Shown here: positions 30,884-32,250 of the stretch, in pieces
Layout: each line of letters begins with the position of its first letter
Position numbering within the stretch: position 1 is the stretch's first letter
NCBI GenBank assembly: GCA_964489295.1
Contig: CAZAXT010000008.1
Span: 1 to 32,250, forward strand
Origin: QS-5-54-17 sp964489295
GTDB lineage: Bacteria; Patescibacteriota; Saccharimonadia; QS-5-54-17
DNA: 32,250 nucleotides
Direction of reading: 5' to 3'
The notes under the pieces: model-generated
Database searches by the model: none
What the model was told of the DNA's origin: nothing
The model's input: only the letters and a program-made list of their open reading frames with translations
Made by a program: the position numbers and the translations under genes

Positions 30884-30912
30884 TTGACCGTTACCCCTAT
30901 CGGCGTTATAGT
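30884..30912 (+). promoter_or_regulatory. rpmE promoter
   Basis: TTGACC (30884-30889), exactly 17 nt, TATAGT (30907-30912); the ATG at 30922 lies 9 nt further on, so the leader would be only about 3 nt. It is divergent from the rpsB promoter. Confidence 0.65.
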
Positions 30913-30921
30913 ATAGCCGTT

Positions 30922-31269
30922 ATGAAACAAGATATCCATCCTGACTATGTAGAAGCTACCGTTGAATGTAATGGCTGCGGTAACACCTTTCAAACCCGTG
31001 CTACGACAAGCCATATCGAAGTCGAAATTTGCGCCGAATGCCATCCGTTTTATACCGGAAAACAGAAGTTGGTCGACGTGGCCGGCCGGGTTGACCGGTT
31101 TCGCGCCCACCAGGAAGCAGCCGCCCAAAAGACTGATCGCAGAAAAAAGCAGGAACGACAGCCAGCGGAGCAGAAACCCGCTTCTGAAAGCAAACAATCT
31201 GATTCCGAAAATAACCAAAACAACAAACGGCAGCTTTCAGACCTAAAAGACACCCAAAACGACACGTAA
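30922..31269 (+). CDS. rpmE: 50S ribosomal protein L31 with charged tail
   Basis: 115 residues. The first 72 are L31: MKQDIHPDYVEATVECNGCG, CAECHPFYTGKQKLVD and GRVDRF. Two CxxC pairs mark the zinc-binding form. The remaining 43 residues are a Lys/Gln/Ser/Asn-rich tail not found in typical L31 (about 70 residues). The ATG at 30922 is chosen from the conserved N-terminus and its promoter. rpmE followed by prfA is a widespread gene order. Confidence 0.95.
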   Translation: MKQDIHPDYVEATVECNGCGNTFQTRATTSHIEVEICAECHPFYTGKQKLVDVAGRVDRFRAHQEAAAQKTDRRKKQERQPAEQKPASESKQSDSENNQNNKRQLSDLKDTQNDT

Positions 31270-31324
31270 CTCCCTGCGATGCGGGTTATAACGGTCAATT
31301 CTGTCAGGATAAACGGGACGCGGC

Positions 31325-32250
31325 ATGAACGATAAACGAGCCCAACTGGAAGCGGAATACCAGGAGTTAAATCAGAGACTACAGGATCCGTCGATTTATA
31401 CTACCTCCGAAGGAAAAGAAGTTGCCAAACGGCACGCGGAATTACAAGAGATTTTAAACTTGTTCCAGCATGTTGACGGATTAAGACAACGGGTGGAAGA
31501 AACCGACGAGCTTATCAACGCAAGCGATGAAGAAATGGCCGAAATGGCACGCGGCGAACAAGAAGACTTACGCGCCCAGTTGCAGGAAGCGGAACAAAAA
31601 CTGGAACGCGCTCTGATACCGCAAGACCCACGCGACGACAAAGCGGCCGTAATCGAGATACGCGCCGGCGCCGGAGGCGAAGAAGCATCCCTGTTTGCCG
31701 GAGAGTTGTACAGAATGTATGCCCGGTATTGCGAAACGCAGAACTGGCCCATCGAACTTATACACCAGAGTGGCTCGGACATCGGTGGATTTAAAGAAAT
31801 CAGTTTTACGATCAACGCTTCCGGCGCGTACGGTCGTCTCAAATTCGAATCCGGTGTTCACCGGGTGCAACGAGTACCCGACACTGAATCCGGCGGTCGA
31901 ATCCACACCTCGACCGCGTCGGTAGCCGTACTTCCCGAAGCCGAGGAACATGATATAGAGATCAACGATTCGGATTTGCGAATCGACACCTACCGCGCCA
32001 GCGGTCCGGGCGGACAATCGGTCAACACAACCGACTCTGCCGTTCGCATCACCCACATTCCGACCGACACGACCGTAGCCTGCCAGGACGAGAAAAGCCA
32101 GCACAAAAACAGAGCCAAAGCATTAAGCGTACTCCGCTCCCGCCTTTTGGCCGCCCAGATCGAAGAGGAGCAACGGCAACGAGCCGCCGAGCGCCAGAAC
32201 CAAATCGGCACCGGGGATCGTTCGGAAAAGATCCGGACTTACAATTTCCC
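31325..32250 (+). CDS. prfA: Peptide chain release factor 1 (cut by the window end)
   Basis: The first 308 residues of a protein normally near 355. It reads UAA and UAG stop codons and triggers peptide release. The N-terminal helical domain (MNDKRAQLEAEYQELNQRLQ) is followed by IEIRAGAGGEEASLFAGEL. The stop-codon motif PxT is PDT in VQRVPDTESGGRIHTS, which marks RF1 rather than RF2. The catalytic GGQ is in SGPGGQSVNTTDSAV. The frame is open to the last base. The gene starts 55 nt after rpmE. Confidence 0.97.
   Translation, partial: MNDKRAQLEAEYQELNQRLQDPSIYTTSEGKEVAKRHAELQEILNLFQHVDGLRQRVEETDELINASDEEMAEMARGEQEDLRAQLQEAEQKLERALIPQDPRDDKAAVIEIRAGAGGEEASLFAGELYRMYARYCETQNWPIELIHQSGSDIGGFKEISFTINASGAYGRLKFESGVHRVQRVPDTESGGRIHTSTASVAVLPEAEEHDIEINDSDLRIDTYRASGPGGQSVNTTDSAVRITHIPTDTTVACQDEKSQHKNRAKALSVLRSRLLAAQIEEEQRQRAAERQNQIGTGDRSEKIRTYNF

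Overview
The window looks like the core-gene part of a small, streamlined bacterial chromosome, most plausibly a Patescibacteria/CPR lineage or a close neighbour; Saccharibacteria-like is possible but not proven. Reasons: single-copy translation, cell-shape and ribonucleotide-reductase genes packed with ATGA-type overlaps; a class I lysyl-tRNA synthetase; a short prolyl-tRNA synthetase without an editing insert; a eukaryotic-type (type 2) IleRS; and an rpsB-tsf-frr-uppS-rseP-proS cluster that lacks the usual pyrH, cdsA and dxr. No 16S or typical single-phylum marker is present, so the lineage is an inference.

Layout. 1-2780 is an accessory patch: two diverged copies of an unknown protein family flank a frameshifted patatin-like lipase and another unknown gene, and three of these four genes carry an apparent lesion. 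2785-3635 (minus) is tRNA-Thr(UGU), tRNA-Tyr(GUA), tRNA-Thr(GGU) and rpmG. 3636-4091 is repeat-bearing intergenic DNA. 4092-8493 (minus) holds ileS, preceded by a T-box leader, then a DNA polymerase III delta'-like gene and a TPR protein. 8929-12884 (minus) carries nrdR, class II nrdJ and a thioredoxin-fold protein, with an NrdR box upstream of nrdR. 13044-16979 (minus) holds greA, lysS, serS and hpf. 17165-21377 (minus) is mreB-mreC-mreD-mrdA. 21525-21674 is a long imperfect inverted repeat that may be a structured RNA; it is followed by a stand-alone DnaJ-type zinc-finger protein and poorly resolved genes. 22953-30697 (minus) is rpsB-tsf-frr-uppS-rseP-CPBP protease-proS-histidine kinase. rpmE and a partial prfA leave divergently on the plus strand to the window end.

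Expression logic. A recurring arrangement is a TATAAT-like -10 hexamer ending exactly 6 nt before the ATG, which predicts leaderless mRNAs for mreB, mrdA, serS, proS and several unknown genes. Other genes (nrdJ, hpf, greA, mreC, rpsB, tsf, ileS) have clear Shine-Dalgarno sequences. Both initiation modes therefore seem to coexist. RNA-level control is visible at ileS (T-box), and is suggested at rpsB and nrdJ by hairpins next to the ribosome-binding site.
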